From positions 62,001 through 126,000 of the forward strand of contig DATLVI010000004.1 in the NCBI GenBank assembly GCA_035577545.1: DNA of 64,000 nt. Direction: 5' to 3'. Every line of letters begins with the position of its first letter. The stretch's first letter is position 1. The notes beneath the pieces were generated by a model, which saw nothing but the letters and a program-made list of their open reading frames with translations, did not search any database and was not told the DNA's origin. This DNA comes from Verrucomicrobiia bacterium. GTDB taxonomy: Bacteria > Verrucomicrobiota > Verrucomicrobiia > Palsa-1439. The position numbers and the translations under genes were made by a program. Positions 1 through 8,564 of this stretch are shown here, piece by piece.

Positions 1-240
1 CCCGGCGGCACCGACAAGAGCTACGGCATTCAGGTGGCCCGCTTGGCCGGCCTGCCGAAAGAAGTCCTCGCCCGCGCCAAGGAAGTCCTCAGCAACCTGG
101 AAGAAGCCGAGCTTTCCGCAGAAGGCCAGCCGAAACTGGCGCGGCGGAAGAAGAAGAGTGAAAGTGGAAAGGTGAAGCGCGAAGTTAAAGAAGTGCCGCA
201 GATGTATCTGTTCGGCGGAAAGCCGAAGGAGAAGGAGTGA
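1..240 (+). CDS. mutS: DNA mismatch repair protein MutS, C-terminal fragment (5' end outside window)
   Basis: This is the last 79 codons of a gene that begins before the window, in frame from base 1. It opens with [19 protein letters not shown], the highly conserved end of the MutS ATPase domain (the 'SYGIxVAxLAGLP' block that precedes the helix-turn-helix dimer contact). The following '[12 protein letters not shown]' helix is also typical of MutS. The tail is lysine-rich and ends with a short hydrophobic motif (QMYLFGG). MutS recognises mismatches in newly replicated DNA and recruits MutL. The stop codon overlaps the GTG start of the next gene, so the two are probably co-transcribed. Confidence 0.93.
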   Translation, partial: PGGTDKSYGIQVARLAGLPKEVLARAKEVLSNLEEAELSAEGQPKLARRKKKSESGKVKREVKEVPQMYLFGGKPKEKE

Positions 241-815
241 CAACGCAATTCTGTCAGAGATGCGGTACGACGCCGGCCACTCAGGGTGTCGACCATTTGA
301 TGGTCTGCGATCGCTGCGCAGAAGTTCTGCGTAGAACCAAGGAAAAAATCCAAGAGTTGTTTGAGAGTCTCGGAAATGTGACGCCGACTCCCTCCCAACA
401 AGAGGTCATCGAGAGTATTGTTGCCGGAGATTCCCGGTTCAGCGCCGAGATTTACGAATTTGTTGCCGAAGCGATGGAAAAAGCATTCATGGAATGGTAT
501 TCGCAGCACCGTGCTGCGTTTGAAAGCTTTTTGCTCGATCCCCCCGCGGATAAAGAGACGCCAACCGGAGATGTTGCGGACATGAGGATGCCCAGTAAAT
601 CGTTAGTGGTGGCCTTACAAAGACTGGCGTCGGAACGATTTGGGAAATGCGCCACGGCGACTTTCAATTCCTGGGGCGTCACCCGCTGGCAGGACTTCGC
701 TGAAATTGTCTCTCGAATGCAAGAGGCGAAAGTTCCAGTGTTTCATCTCTTTGCTCTCAATAGAGACGACTTCAAAAGTCGTGGCGCTCTTGACGACGTG
801 TTTCCCGAGACTTGA
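237..815 (+). CDS. Zinc-ribbon protein with Minf_1886-type (TIGR04138) domain
   Basis: 192-residue protein of unknown function. The GTG start overlaps the mutS stop codon by 3 bases, which supports translational coupling. The N-terminus has four cysteines (C6, C9, C24, C27) spaced as two CxxC pairs, like the zinc ribbon of McsA/UVR-type proteins. Residues from about 60 ('[16 protein letters not shown]') and the C-terminal part ('[14 protein letters not shown]', 'RDDFKSRG') match the pattern I know for the Minf_1886 family ('DpRYxxeAYxFVxeAL ... FGxxAxxVxxSWGxxxxxDFGeIV ... DsRdDF'). That family is described only from Planctomycetes and Verrucomicrobia. About 40 residues between the two blocks look like an insertion. 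The role is not known. The family assignment is from motif memory, not a search. Confidence 0.72.
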   Translation: MTTQFCQRCGTTPATQGVDHLMVCDRCAEVLRRTKEKIQELFESLGNVTPTPSQQEVIESIVAGDSRFSAEIYEFVAEAMEKAFMEWYSQHRAAFESFLLDPPADKETPTGDVADMRMPSKSLVVALQRLASERFGKCATATFNSWGVTRWQDFAEIVSRMQEAKVPVFHLFALNRDDFKSRGALDDVFPET

Positions 816-821
816 CTCATC

Positions 822-2261
822 CTATCGTTGCTTCTCCGCCAAGCGGCCAATCGTTACCAACGCTTTCTCGATGCGCTCGGACCACGGGTGGCCGCAGTTA
901 ATGCGGATGAAATTCTTGTAGCTCTGCTTCGGCGAAAACATCGGGCCGGGGCAGATGCTGATGTTTTGGGCGAGGGCCTGGCGGTGCAGTTCGAGGGCGT
1001 TGACCCACTTGGGGAACTCGACCCAGAGCAGGAAGCCGCCTTGGGGACGTGTGACCTTGGTGCCGGCGGGAAAATACCGGCCGATGGCCTCGCCGATAGT
1101 CTGCACTTGTTGCGCATAGGCGCGGCGGATGCGGCGCACGTAATGTTCGTAGCCCCCGTTTTTCAGGAACTCGGCAATGGCCAGTTGTGTCAACACCGGA
1201 GAGGCGCAAGAGGTGGCGTGCTTGAGGCGTTCGACCTGTGTTTGGAACCGTCCGGGCGCGGTCCAGCCGACACGGAATCCCGGGGCCAGCGTTTTCGAAA
1301 CCGAACCGCACAACAGCACGAGCCCTTTCTTGTCAAACGCCCGCGCGGTCTTGGGGCGTTGTTGGCCAAAGTACAGGTCGCCGAAGAGATCGTCCTCGAT
1401 GAGTGGAATCTCCTTGCGCGCGAGCAATTCGACCAGAGCCTTTTTCTTTTCGTCGGGCATGCAGCTCCCGAGCGGGTTCTGGAAATTCAAATTGACCACG
1501 ACCGCGGCGATCTTGTGGCGGCGCGTGGCGTGGTCGAGCGCGTCAAGACACATGCCATCGCGCGGGTACGATGAAATCTCAAGCGTCTTCATACCAAGCG
1601 ACTCGACGGCCTGTAGCATGCCAAAGAACGCGGGCGACTCCACAGCGATGGTGTCGCCGGGTTTGGCGACGGCGCGCAGGCAGACGTTCAGCGCTTCCAT
1701 GCAACCGTTGGTGGTCACGAATTCCTCACTCGAAAGCGAGCAACCCCAATCCAGCGAGCGGCGTGCAATCTGGCGCCGTAACTCGATGGAGCCAGGCGGT
1801 ACATCGTAAGTATTGGCGGACGCTCCGGCGCGCCGCGCAACCATGGCCAGCACGCGGTGCAATTTCTCGTTGGGAAACAGCGCGGGGTCGGGCCCCCCGG
1901 CGCCGAGCGGCACGATGTCGGGATCACGCATCGCCTTCATGACGCGAGCGACAAGATCGTCCACCGACACCCGCGACGCGCCGGACGGCGGTTCGGTCAT
2001 GGCCGGCTCGGGCGGCAGCGCCTGCAAGCGGGGGCGGACGTAATAGCCCGATTGCGGCCGCGCCTCGATCAGGCCGCGGTTTTCCAGCAGCATGTAGGCT
2101 TGCAGGACGGTGGAGACACTGATGCCGTGCTGGCGGCTCAGGCGGCGCACCGACGGGACGCGCTCGCCGGGCCGTAAGGTGCCGCGCTCGATCAACACGC
2201 CGACTTTATCGGCTGTTTGTTCATACAGACGCGGTGCGCTCACGATGGCTGGCTTGATCAT
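822..2261 (-). CDS. MocR-type GntR/aminotransferase transcriptional regulator
   Basis: 479 residues from ATG at 2261; an in-frame ATG at 2285 is an alternative start. Residues 1-80 form a GntR winged helix-turn-helix ('RPGERVPSVRRLSRQHGIS', then 'SVSTVLQAYMLLENRGLI'). The rest is a fold-type I aminotransferase domain with the PLP-binding lysine in 'CGSVSKTLAPGFRVGW' and the usual 'TNGCMEALNVCLRAV' and 'VNLNFQNPLGS' blocks. MocR proteins use bound PLP or PLP adducts as the signal and bind repeated half-sites, often between themselves and a divergent target. Here a four-half-site operator (2286-2386) separates it from a divergent DUF2917 gene. Autoregulation and control of that neighbour are inferred. 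The effector cannot be read from the sequence. Confidence 0.9.
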   Translation of the reverse strand: MIKPAIVSAPRLYEQTADKVGVLIERGTLRPGERVPSVRRLSRQHGISVSTVLQAYMLLENRGLIEARPQSGYYVRPRLQALPPEPAMTEPPSGASRVSVDDLVARVMKAMRDPDIVPLGAGGPDPALFPNEKLHRVLAMVARRAGASANTYDVPPGSIELRRQIARRSLDWGCSLSSEEFVTTNGCMEALNVCLRAVAKPGDTIAVESPAFFGMLQAVESLGMKTLEISSYPRDGMCLDALDHATRRHKIAAVVVNLNFQNPLGSCMPDEKKKALVELLARKEIPLIEDDLFGDLYFGQQRPKTARAFDKKGLVLLCGSVSKTLAPGFRVGWTAPGRFQTQVERLKHATSCASPVLTQLAIAEFLKNGGYEHYVRRIRRAYAQQVQTIGEAIGRYFPAGTKVTRPQGGFLLWVEFPKWVNALELHRQALAQNISICPGPMFSPKQSYKNFIRINCGHPWSERIEKALVTIGRLAEKQR

Positions 2262-2285
2262 GGCGACAGTGTAGGGCGTTTTCAT

Positions 2286-2386
2286 CGACCAGAACAGATA
2301 CAGTCCACAATGCAGCTTACCAGCACAGTTAGTCGGGTGCCAAGACTGTTCTGGTCGGATTTCTAACGCACTGAATCTGTGCTGGT
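2286..2386. promoter_or_regulatory. Four half-site operator array with one shared dyad centre
   Basis: Four 10-bp half-sites are visible: ACCAGAACAG at 2288-2297, ACCAGCACAG at 2319-2328, CTGTTCTGGT at 2346-2355 and CTGTGCTGGT at 2377-2386. Sites 1 and 3 are exact reverse complements, as are sites 2 and 4. The inner and outer pairs share the same symmetry centre at 2337, and sites on each side are 31 bp apart (about three helical turns). The array fills the gap between the divergent MocR and DUF2917 genes, so it is the obvious MocR-type operator. Confidence 0.8.
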
Positions 2387-2413
2387 CGGGTGCCGGCGGG
2401 TAAGGTTGCGGGT

Positions 2414-2746
2414 ATGAAGGCAATCGAGACGTTGGCCAACATGATGGCGGGAACCTACCGGCCACAACCGGAAGGGCGGCAAAGCGAGGGGGCGGAATTC
2501 GAACTGCACACGGGCGATCTGTGGAAGACACGGAACAATGGTCGGGAACTGCGGATTGGATGTGTGGAGGGAATCCTCTGGGTCACACAAACGGGCGATC
2601 CGAACGATGTCGTGCTGACGCCCGGTGAGGAGTTCGTCGCCAAGCGGCGGGCGCTGGTGATTGTGCAATCGTTGACCGAGTCGCGCGTCAGTATCCAGCG
2701 CGGGCGTCCGCCGGATCAGCCCTTGGGCAACAAGAACGTCTTGTAG
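2414..2746 (+). CDS. DUF2917 domain protein
   Basis: 110 residues from ATG at 2414; an in-frame GTG at 2390 would run into the operator and is less likely. The core 'LRIGCVEGILWVTQTGDPND' followed by 'LTPGEEFVAKRRALVIVQSL' has the beta-rich DUF2917 pattern (a 'G.vWvTr.GDp.D..L..Ge.f.l..g..v.vqa' profile). I recall this family near MocR-like regulators, but its biochemical role is unknown to me. No signal peptide or membrane segment is seen. The gene is divergent from the MocR gene across the four-half-site operator. Its last 31 bases overlap the 3' end of the convergent aquaporin gene. Confidence 0.72.
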   Translation: MKAIETLANMMAGTYRPQPEGRQSEGAEFELHTGDLWKTRNNGRELRIGCVEGILWVTQTGDPNDVVLTPGEEFVAKRRALVIVQSLTESRVSIQRGRPPDQPLGNKNVL

Positions 2747-3360
2747 GTGATCCCGGCCAGTGCGCCGCCGAGCATGGGGCCGATCCAGTACACGTAGTGC
2801 GCATCCCAGAAGCTTGCGGCGAGTGCAGGGCCGAAGACGCGGGCGGGATTCATCGCGCCGCCGGTGAGCGGGCCGGCGAAAAGAATATCGAGCACGATGG
2901 TCAGGCCGATGGCGAGGCCGCCGATCTTCGGGGCGCGCGGGTCGATGGCCGTGCCGTACACGACGAAGACGAGGAAGAAGGTGGTAATGGCTTCGATGAC
3001 AATGCCCGCCATCGCGCTGGTCGTGGGGCCGAGTGAGGGTGTGCCGGAGACGACGACCGCGCGACCAAATAGTGAGAGACACACGAAGGCCGCTACGGTG
3101 GCGCCAACGAGTTGGGAAGCCCAATAGCTGACGGCACCTTTGAGGTCGATTTTGCCGCCCACGAGCGCGCCGAGGGTGACGGCGGGGTTGAGATGGCCAC
3201 CCGAGATGTGTCCCGTGGCGGACACCATGACCGCGATGGTCAGGCCATGCGCGAGGGCGACACCGAGCAAGCCGGGGTTGGCGTTGATGGCGCCGATGCC
3301 GATGAAGATGAGGGCGAATGTGCCGATGGCTTCGGCGATGCACTTTGATAGCTTGGTCAT
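2716..3360 (-). CDS. aqpZ: Aquaporin / MIP family channel
   Basis: 214-residue integral membrane protein with six hydrophobic segments and two re-entrant half-helices carrying the diagnostic NPA boxes ('GGHLNPAVTLGA' near residue 63 and 'GGAMNPARVFGPAL' near 169). The N-terminal 'CIAEAIGTFALIFIGIGAI' is typical of MIP helix 1. Length is slightly short for the family but complete. A good ribosome site (AGGAGG) lies about 8 bases before the ATG at 3360. The channel conducts water, perhaps small neutral solutes. AqpZ rather than GlpF is a likelihood judgement. The 3' end overlaps the DUF2917 gene on the other strand. Confidence 0.92.
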   Translation of the reverse strand: MTKLSKCIAEAIGTFALIFIGIGAINANPGLLGVALAHGLTIAVMVSATGHISGGHLNPAVTLGALVGGKIDLKGAVSYWASQLVGATVAAFVCLSLFGRAVVVSGTPSLGPTTSAMAGIVIEAITTFFLVFVVYGTAIDPRAPKIGGLAIGLTIVLDILFAGPLTGGAMNPARVFGPALAASFWDAHYVYWIGPMLGGALAGITYKTFLLPKG

Positions 3361-3495
3361 TTGTCAGCCTCCTGTAACTGTCCCGATTGAGCGTCCGATT
3401 TGACGCGCAAGTAACAGAACAGGTGGGGATGCGTCAAGGTTATTGTCGAGCGCGGGGGCGCTGTGTTATACTTCGACCCCACGGAATCGCATGAC

Positions 3496-4956
3496 ATGAC
3501 GGTCCAAAATCGCATCATTAAAGTGCAGAAACGCAATCGTGCGCTCGTGTCGTTCGACGAGGAGCGGATTTGCAAGGCGGTCTTGCGGGCGGCGGATTCG
3601 ATTGGCGGTTTTCAGCAGGACCATCTGCCGGGCGTCAACGACAAGATTTTCGAGACCTACGACACGGACGAGAAGATCGCGGGGTTTGTTGCGGACATCG
3701 TCGTGCTCTGCCTCAACTCCAATCCCCATCACCTTATCGCCAATTTTCCCCCGACGATTGAAGCGATCCAGGACGGCGTGTTGCACGCGCTACGCAGTTA
3801 TGGATTCCAGAACACGGCGGACGCGTACGAATGCTATCGGTGGGGCCGGCATTGGTTTCGCGAAGGCGCGATCAACGAAGCGCAATTCGTCGGTAACGGT
3901 TTCCCGAGAAAGCGGATGGAGAAGACCCTCGAGTGGAACCGCGCGCACGGTTGCGACACGGTGGCAGGGTTGAATGAAGTCGTGCGTGGCGGCAAGTTCA
4001 AGACGTTGGTCGAAGAGTCACTGGCCGCTTATGAGGCGTCGCTGGATGAGGCGGCGCGCAAGGTGATCGCGCGGCTGAACGCGAGCGACGACATCCGCAT
4101 GATGTGGGTCAGCGGGCCGAGTTCGTCGGGCAAGACCACGACGACGGTGAAACTGACCGAGCGATTGCAGAAGCACGGGTTGAAGTTCCTGATGCTGAAC
4201 CTCGACGACTATTTCTGGGCGCTGATCGAGCATCCGTCCGACTGGATCAACGACCGCAATTTTGAAACACCCGAAGCGCTGGACATCCAGTTGCTGAACC
4301 GGCATCTGCGGGACTTGCTCGACGGCAAGACGATTGAGAAACCGGTGTACAGTTTCAAGGAAGGGCGGCGGATTTCGTCCAAGCCGGTCAAGTTGGAGAA
4401 GGGACAGATCCTGTTGTTGGATTGCCTGCACGGTTTCTACCCGCCGATCACGGAGGGGATCGATCCCACGTCGCAGTTCCGGGTGTACATCGAGACGATG
4501 AACGTCATGTACGAAGGCGACGGCAGCACCAATCGCCTGACCAAGTTTACCGACGTGCGGCTGATTCGGCGCATGTTGCGGGACGTGCAACATCGGAACC
4601 ACAGCCCGCTTTCCACGATGTTGCACTGGCACTATGTGCGCGCGGGGGAATTGTTCAGCATCGTCCCGCTGATGGGATTGGCGGACCACGTCGTCAACGG
4701 CGGCCTGCCATTTGATTTGGCCGCGCTCAAGCCGTTTTTTGTTGGGGCCAACGGACATCTGCCGCTGTCGGAAACCTTCGAGCCATACGGTGGATTTCTC
4801 GATGCACGCATCCGTTACGACCGTGTCAAGCGCCTGCTTGAATCGGTCGAGGGACTCAGCCGCGAGCAAGTGGATTCCTACGACGTCATTCCGAGCGACT
4901 CCGTGATCCGCGAATTTATCGGCAAGAGCACCGTCAAAATCCCGCATAACGAGTGA
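3496..4956 (+). CDS. ATP-cone / uridine kinase-like P-loop protein
   Basis: 486 residues from ATG at 3496; 11 upstream in-frame codons look non-coding. Residues 1-95 are an ATP-cone ('VQKRNRALVSFDEERICKAV'), the regulatory nucleotide-binding domain best known from ribonucleotide reductases and NrdR. From about residue 200 there is a phosphoribulokinase/uridine-kinase fold with Walker A 'VSGPSSSGKTTTTVKL', the 'LNLDDYFW' motif of nucleoside kinases, and a 'LLLDCLHGFYPPI' Walker B-like strand. It probably phosphorylates a nucleoside or sugar-like substrate under nucleotide control. The substrate is unknown. The stop codon lies just before the peroxiredoxin start, suggesting an operon. Confidence 0.8.
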   Translation: MTVQNRIIKVQKRNRALVSFDEERICKAVLRAADSIGGFQQDHLPGVNDKIFETYDTDEKIAGFVADIVVLCLNSNPHHLIANFPPTIEAIQDGVLHALRSYGFQNTADAYECYRWGRHWFREGAINEAQFVGNGFPRKRMEKTLEWNRAHGCDTVAGLNEVVRGGKFKTLVEESLAAYEASLDEAARKVIARLNASDDIRMMWVSGPSSSGKTTTTVKLTERLQKHGLKFLMLNLDDYFWALIEHPSDWINDRNFETPEALDIQLLNRHLRDLLDGKTIEKPVYSFKEGRRISSKPVKLEKGQILLLDCLHGFYPPITEGIDPTSQFRVYIETMNVMYEGDGSTNRLTKFTDVRLIRRMLRDVQHRNHSPLSTMLHWHYVRAGELFSIVPLMGLADHVVNGGLPFDLAALKPFFVGANGHLPLSETFEPYGGFLDARIRYDRVKRLLESVEGLSREQVDSYDVIPSDSVIREFIGKSTVKIPHNE

Positions 4957-4961
4957 GCACG

Positions 4962-5477
4962 ATGAAGGCAATGATTCTGTTTTTGGGCGCAGGGCTGTTG
5001 GTGCAGTCAACGGTGTTTGGCGGGGAGATGCCGAAGGTGGGGGACAAGGCGCCGGATTTTTCGGTGGCGGCGAGCGATGGGACGACGGCGCACTTGAAGG
5101 ATTACGTCGGTAAGGGGAACATCGTGCTTTACTTTTACCCGAAGGATGACACGAAGGGGTGCACGGCGGAGGCCTGCGGCATTCGCGACACGATGGATGA
5201 GTTCAAGGGACTGAACGCGACGGTCCTGGGCGTGAGCTTCGATTCGGTGGAGTCGCACAAGGCATTTATCGCGAAGTACAACCTGCCGTTTGTGTTGTTG
5301 GCGGACACGGACAAGAAAGTCGCCAAGTCGTACGGTGTAGCGGATGACAACAGCAAGGTAGCCAGCCGTGTCACATTTGTCATCGACAAGGCCGGCAAGA
5401 TCGCGTTTGTGGACCCGAAAGTGAATCCTGCCACGCACGCCGCGGAACTCCGCACTGAACTGGCGAAATTGAAATAG
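4962..5477 (+). CDS. Secreted Bcp/AhpC-type peroxiredoxin
   Basis: 171 residues from ATG at 4962; a GTG at 4953 overlapping the previous stop is also possible. An N-terminal hydrophobic stretch ('MKAMILFLGAGLLVQSTVFG') looks like a Sec signal peptide, so the protein probably acts outside the cytoplasm, unlike standard cytoplasmic Bcp. The thioredoxin-fold core has 'KVGDKAPDF' and the peroxidatic motif 'YPKDDTKGCTAEAC', with C67 and C72 five residues apart as in Bcp (peroxidatic and resolving cysteines). It would reduce peroxides using a thiol partner. The stop almost touches the convergent pectate lyase gene. Confidence 0.88.
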   Translation: MKAMILFLGAGLLVQSTVFGGEMPKVGDKAPDFSVAASDGTTAHLKDYVGKGNIVLYFYPKDDTKGCTAEACGIRDTMDEFKGLNATVLGVSFDSVESHKAFIAKYNLPFVLLADTDKKVAKSYGVADDNSKVASRVTFVIDKAGKIAFVDPKVNPATHAAELRTELAKLK

Positions 5478-5478
5478 G

Positions 5479-6801
5479 CTAGTCTGCCAGGGGGTGCGCC
5501 TTACTCCAGAGGGCGTACTCTTCGAGTGCGTGTTTGGGTGAGTCCCTATACCACGCGTAACCCCGCCGTCGTTCTTGCGAAATTTCTTCCAGGTTGTCGT
5601 GAATCGTCTTGTCGCGGTCACCGAAGATTGGACGGTCGGTTCCGATTTCGTAATAACGGGCCCAGAGCGGTCCGCTGCCGGGATTGGGCGCGAGACGGCG
5701 TCCACCATCGCCTGACCTCTGAAAGGCCATGTCGGAGATCTTCGTTTTCTCGAACCACGCAGCGGCTGCGTGCACGGTGGCGACGACCTGCGGACTGGGG
5801 TTGGGGAGGCTCATCAGGAACAGCATGATCTCCGCGCTCTCACTGGAAACCTGTGACGGCATTTCGTAATTGCGACCGGACGCGGGTTGCAACGTGAGCG
5901 GGTCATGTTGCTGGCACCAGACGGTGTGGCGGCCGTCCACGACGATTTGCGTCGCCAGGAGGCAGTCGACACCGCGGGTAACGCTCGCGCCGGCCATCGC
6001 GCGCGCCGAGAAGGGCACGAAAGCAAAATCGTTGGTTCCCCGAGCAACGTCGCGCAACAATCCGAGAAGGTTGACCATCGCATCGTCGTTGTAGGTGATC
6101 ATGTCGTGATAGCCGCCTTCGAGCGGCCAGACCTGGGGCCAGCCGCCGTTGGGATATTGTGCGGCCGCGATGTAGACGATCCCGCGCAGGAACGACTTGC
6201 GATATGCGGCGCTGCGGTCGGGCCCGACAGCGATGATGACCTTCGCGAGATAGCGCAGCTCGGTCATGGTGGCGTCGTTGTCGAACGTGCCGACATAGTT
6301 CCAGTTCGTGTCAGGCGGTGTATCGAAGTCGGCCGCGCCGAGAGCACGCGAACGGTTGTCGGGCGCGAAGGCCTCGCCGGGCGCGCGCGGGTGCGCGGAC
6401 AGGTCGAGGTTCTTGCTCCATCCTCCCGCTGGCGTCTGGAATGAGAGGACGATATCGGCGATGCGCACCGCGTCGGTCCCGCCATACCAGTCGGATGGTT
6501 TATCGAGCGGCATGGACCTCACGGAACGGCCCGACGGCGGGATTACCGGTTCCTTGAGATTGTGCACCTGCAGTTCCACTTGGAGGATTTTCTGGTCGAA
6601 CTGCAAGTGTTGATTGGATCGTGCGAGGTATTCCCACCAAACTTTTCGTTGGGCGACAGGCAGTGCGGCAACGCGCTCGGCGGTGAGCGGCAGCGCGGGT
6701 GGATTGGTGCCGATAATCGCGGTGGACGCCAGCGGAGCGAAACCGAAAGCCATGATCGCCAGGGCGCGGTGGATCAGTGACGTTTGTTGTCGGAAGTTCA
6801 A
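5479..6801 (-). CDS. Pectate lyase, PL10 family (PelA-like), secreted
   Basis: 440 residues read from a TTG at 6801, which places a signal-peptide-like segment ('ALAIMAFGFAPLASTAII') at the N-terminus. No strong ribosome site is seen, so the start is uncertain. The body has PL10 signatures: 'TPAGGWSKNLDLS', 'FDNDATMTELRYLAKV', 'AAAQYPNGGWPQVWPL' and 'MITYNDDAMVNLLGLL'. PL10 enzymes cleave de-esterified pectin by calcium-dependent beta-elimination. This suggests use of plant cell-wall material and fits the other secreted carbohydrate-active proteins in the window. The gene is divergent from the rubrerythrin-VIT1 gene with about 95 bp between them. Confidence 0.88.
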   Translation of the reverse strand: MNFRQQTSLIHRALAIMAFGFAPLASTAIIGTNPPALPLTAERVAALPVAQRKVWWEYLARSNQHLQFDQKILQVELQVHNLKEPVIPPSGRSVRSMPLDKPSDWYGGTDAVRIADIVLSFQTPAGGWSKNLDLSAHPRAPGEAFAPDNRSRALGAADFDTPPDTNWNYVGTFDNDATMTELRYLAKVIIAVGPDRSAAYRKSFLRGIVYIAAAQYPNGGWPQVWPLEGGYHDMITYNDDAMVNLLGLLRDVARGTNDFAFVPFSARAMAGASVTRGVDCLLATQIVVDGRHTVWCQQHDPLTLQPASGRNYEMPSQVSSESAEIMLFLMSLPNPSPQVVATVHAAAAWFEKTKISDMAFQRSGDGGRRLAPNPGSGPLWARYYEIGTDRPIFGDRDKTIHDNLEEISQERRRGYAWYRDSPKHALEEYALWSKAHPLAD

Positions 6802-6896
6802 CGGGGGAACACGCTAGCAGCACGACGATTGGCGGTCAATGGGGCTGCGATAGCGTGTTTACTCAGGTTTGCTTTCTTGCTAGTTTTCCTGCGGCG

Positions 6897-8054
6897 ATGA
6901 GTGAGCGCGACAAACTCGTAAATGGGTTGAAGCTGGCCTGGCGCGATGAGATGGGGAGCGCGCGCAATTATCGGGCGCTGGCGGAACAGGAAGGCAATCC
7001 CGATCGACGCGAGATTCTGCTGCGGCTGGCGGAGGCCGAGGAAAAACACGCGGCGAATTGGGCGGCGCGGTTGCGCGAACTCGGCACGGAACCGGGCGAG
7101 TACCGCGAGTCGGTCGTCGAACACGCGCGGCGTTGGGCGTTGCTGCAGAGCGGGACGGACCGGGCAGTGGTGAAACTGGAGGCGGCGGAGAATGGCGCGG
7201 ACGCGATGTACGATGAACTGGCGAAGATCGCGCCGAGCGAGGAAGTGCGCGCGCAATTGGTGGAGGCGCAGCGGGAGGAGCGGGCGCACAGTCGTGTGTT
7301 GAGTGAGTTCACGGACGGACAAGTTCCGCCGGCGCAGCGGCGGCTCTCGAAAATTCTGGGGTCGGAAAAGTGGCATGTGACCGGGGCGGGTTGGATCGGG
7401 CAAGCGATTTACGGGGTGAATGACGGGCTCGGCGCGGCGTTCGGCGTCGTGAGCGGCGTGGCGGGCGCGACGAATGTGAACGGCAAGTTCGTATTGTTGA
7501 GCGGACTGGCGACAGCCATCGCGTCGGCGTTGTCCATGGGCAGCGGCGCGTATCTCGCGACGAAGTCGGAACGCGAGGTGTACGAGGCGGAGATGAAGCG
7601 CGAGCGGATGGAGATTGAGACGGACCCCGAGCAAGAGCGCGAGGAGATGGAGTTGTTTTACCAGTTGAAGGGATTCTCTCCTGAGGAAGCGAAGCTGATG
7701 GCGACGCGGCTGGCGGAGCAGCCGGAGCAGTTGTTAAAGACGCTTGCGCATGAGGAACTGGGTTTGTCGGAGAAAGGGTTTCCCAATCCGTGGAGCGCGG
7801 CGACGAGCGCGATGTTGAGCACCGCGGCGGGGGCGGTCGTGCCGGTGATTCCGTTTTTATTTTTGTCGGGGACGCAAGCGCTGGTCTGGTCGTTCGCCAT
7901 CAGCACCGTGGCGCACTTTGCGGTCGGCGCGTCGAAGGTGATCGTCACCGGCCGTTCGTGGCTGAAGAGCGGCGCCGAGATGACCGTGGTCGGCGTCGGC
8001 GAAGCGCTGTTGACGTACGGGATCGGGTTGTTGATCGCGCCGGTGTTGAGGTAA
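6897..8054 (+). CDS. Rubrerythrin-like / VIT1 fusion membrane protein (metal exporter type)
   Basis: 385 residues from ATG at 6897; 40 in-frame codons upstream are not protein-like. Residues 1-145 form a ferritin-like helical domain with repeated E..H and E..E motifs ('RNYRALAEQEGN', 'LAEAEEKHAANW', 'EAQREERAHSRVL') that can bind a di-iron centre. Residues 165-385 are a VIT1/CCC1-type transporter ('GVNDGLGAAFGVVSGVAGA', 'SMGSGAYLATKSEREVYEAE', then three C-terminal hydrophobic segments). The layout matches membrane-bound ferritin A (MbfA), known to export iron and protect against peroxide. That role is inferred. The di-iron ligands look intact. Confidence 0.88.
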   Translation: MSERDKLVNGLKLAWRDEMGSARNYRALAEQEGNPDRREILLRLAEAEEKHAANWAARLRELGTEPGEYRESVVEHARRWALLQSGTDRAVVKLEAAENGADAMYDELAKIAPSEEVRAQLVEAQREERAHSRVLSEFTDGQVPPAQRRLSKILGSEKWHVTGAGWIGQAIYGVNDGLGAAFGVVSGVAGATNVNGKFVLLSGLATAIASALSMGSGAYLATKSEREVYEAEMKRERMEIETDPEQEREEMELFYQLKGFSPEEAKLMATRLAEQPEQLLKTLAHEELGLSEKGFPNPWSAATSAMLSTAAGAVVPVIPFLFLSGTQALVWSFAISTVAHFAVGASKVIVTGRSWLKSGAEMTVVGVGEALLTYGIGLLIAPVLR

Positions 8055-8252
8055 TCGGTTTCCCGGTTGACCGTGATGGTTGGTGCCCGCTGACTCGCAT
8101 TTCTTTTTTCCGCTTTCCTCTTGTTTCCAGCGGTGGTCTAATGGGATTGCATACTTGACCGGTTTGGAGAGAATCATACAGCAAGCGAATCGCATTGCAG
8201 AGATCCCAACCAGGATAAGTGATACTTTTGCTACCTAATATATGTTGGGCCC

Positions 8253-8564
8253 ATGAGCCTATGGAGTGAAATATTCTGGACTGTGGTGTGCTATTGCAGT
8301 GCGTTGCTGATTCCAGCAGCGTATTTGATTTGCACGCGCTCTCACGGTGCACTCGTTCGGAAGATGCTCAGAGGCGTCGGCCTTCAGATTTTGTGGACGC
8401 TGGCTTGGGCAGTCTTCGGTGCGCTGTTTCTGCTCCTTCATGTCCGGGACATGTACATGTTTCCGATTTGGCTTGTGCCGATCAACATTGGATTCATCAT
8501 TTACTTCTCTTCGCTGCTCATCGAGCATGTCCGCGCAGCGAGAGATTCGAGGAAACATGACTAA
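8253..8564 (+). CDS. Small membrane protein, possible integron-cassette gene
   Basis: 103 residues with three hydrophobic segments (about residues 5-27, 43-62 and 68-88) and a basic C-terminal tail. I do not recognise a family. It starts at ATG 8253 about 200 bp after the VIT1 gene, in a stretch that is noticeably more AT-rich than its surroundings. Its stop codon (8562-8564) lies inside an attC-like site at 8559-8615, the arrangement expected for a gene cassette. Transfer by an integron is therefore likely but inferred. Confidence 0.6.
   Translation: MSLWSEIFWTVVCYCSALLIPAAYLICTRSHGALVRKMLRGVGLQILWTLAWAVFGALFLLLHVRDMYMFPIWLVPINIGFIIYFSSLLIEHVRAARDSRKHD

Noticed and set aside
2363-3343. 326-codon minus-strand frame overlapping the aquaporin gene
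   Set aside because: Arg/His-rich shadow in another frame. The aquaporin frame has both NPA boxes and a good ribosome site.
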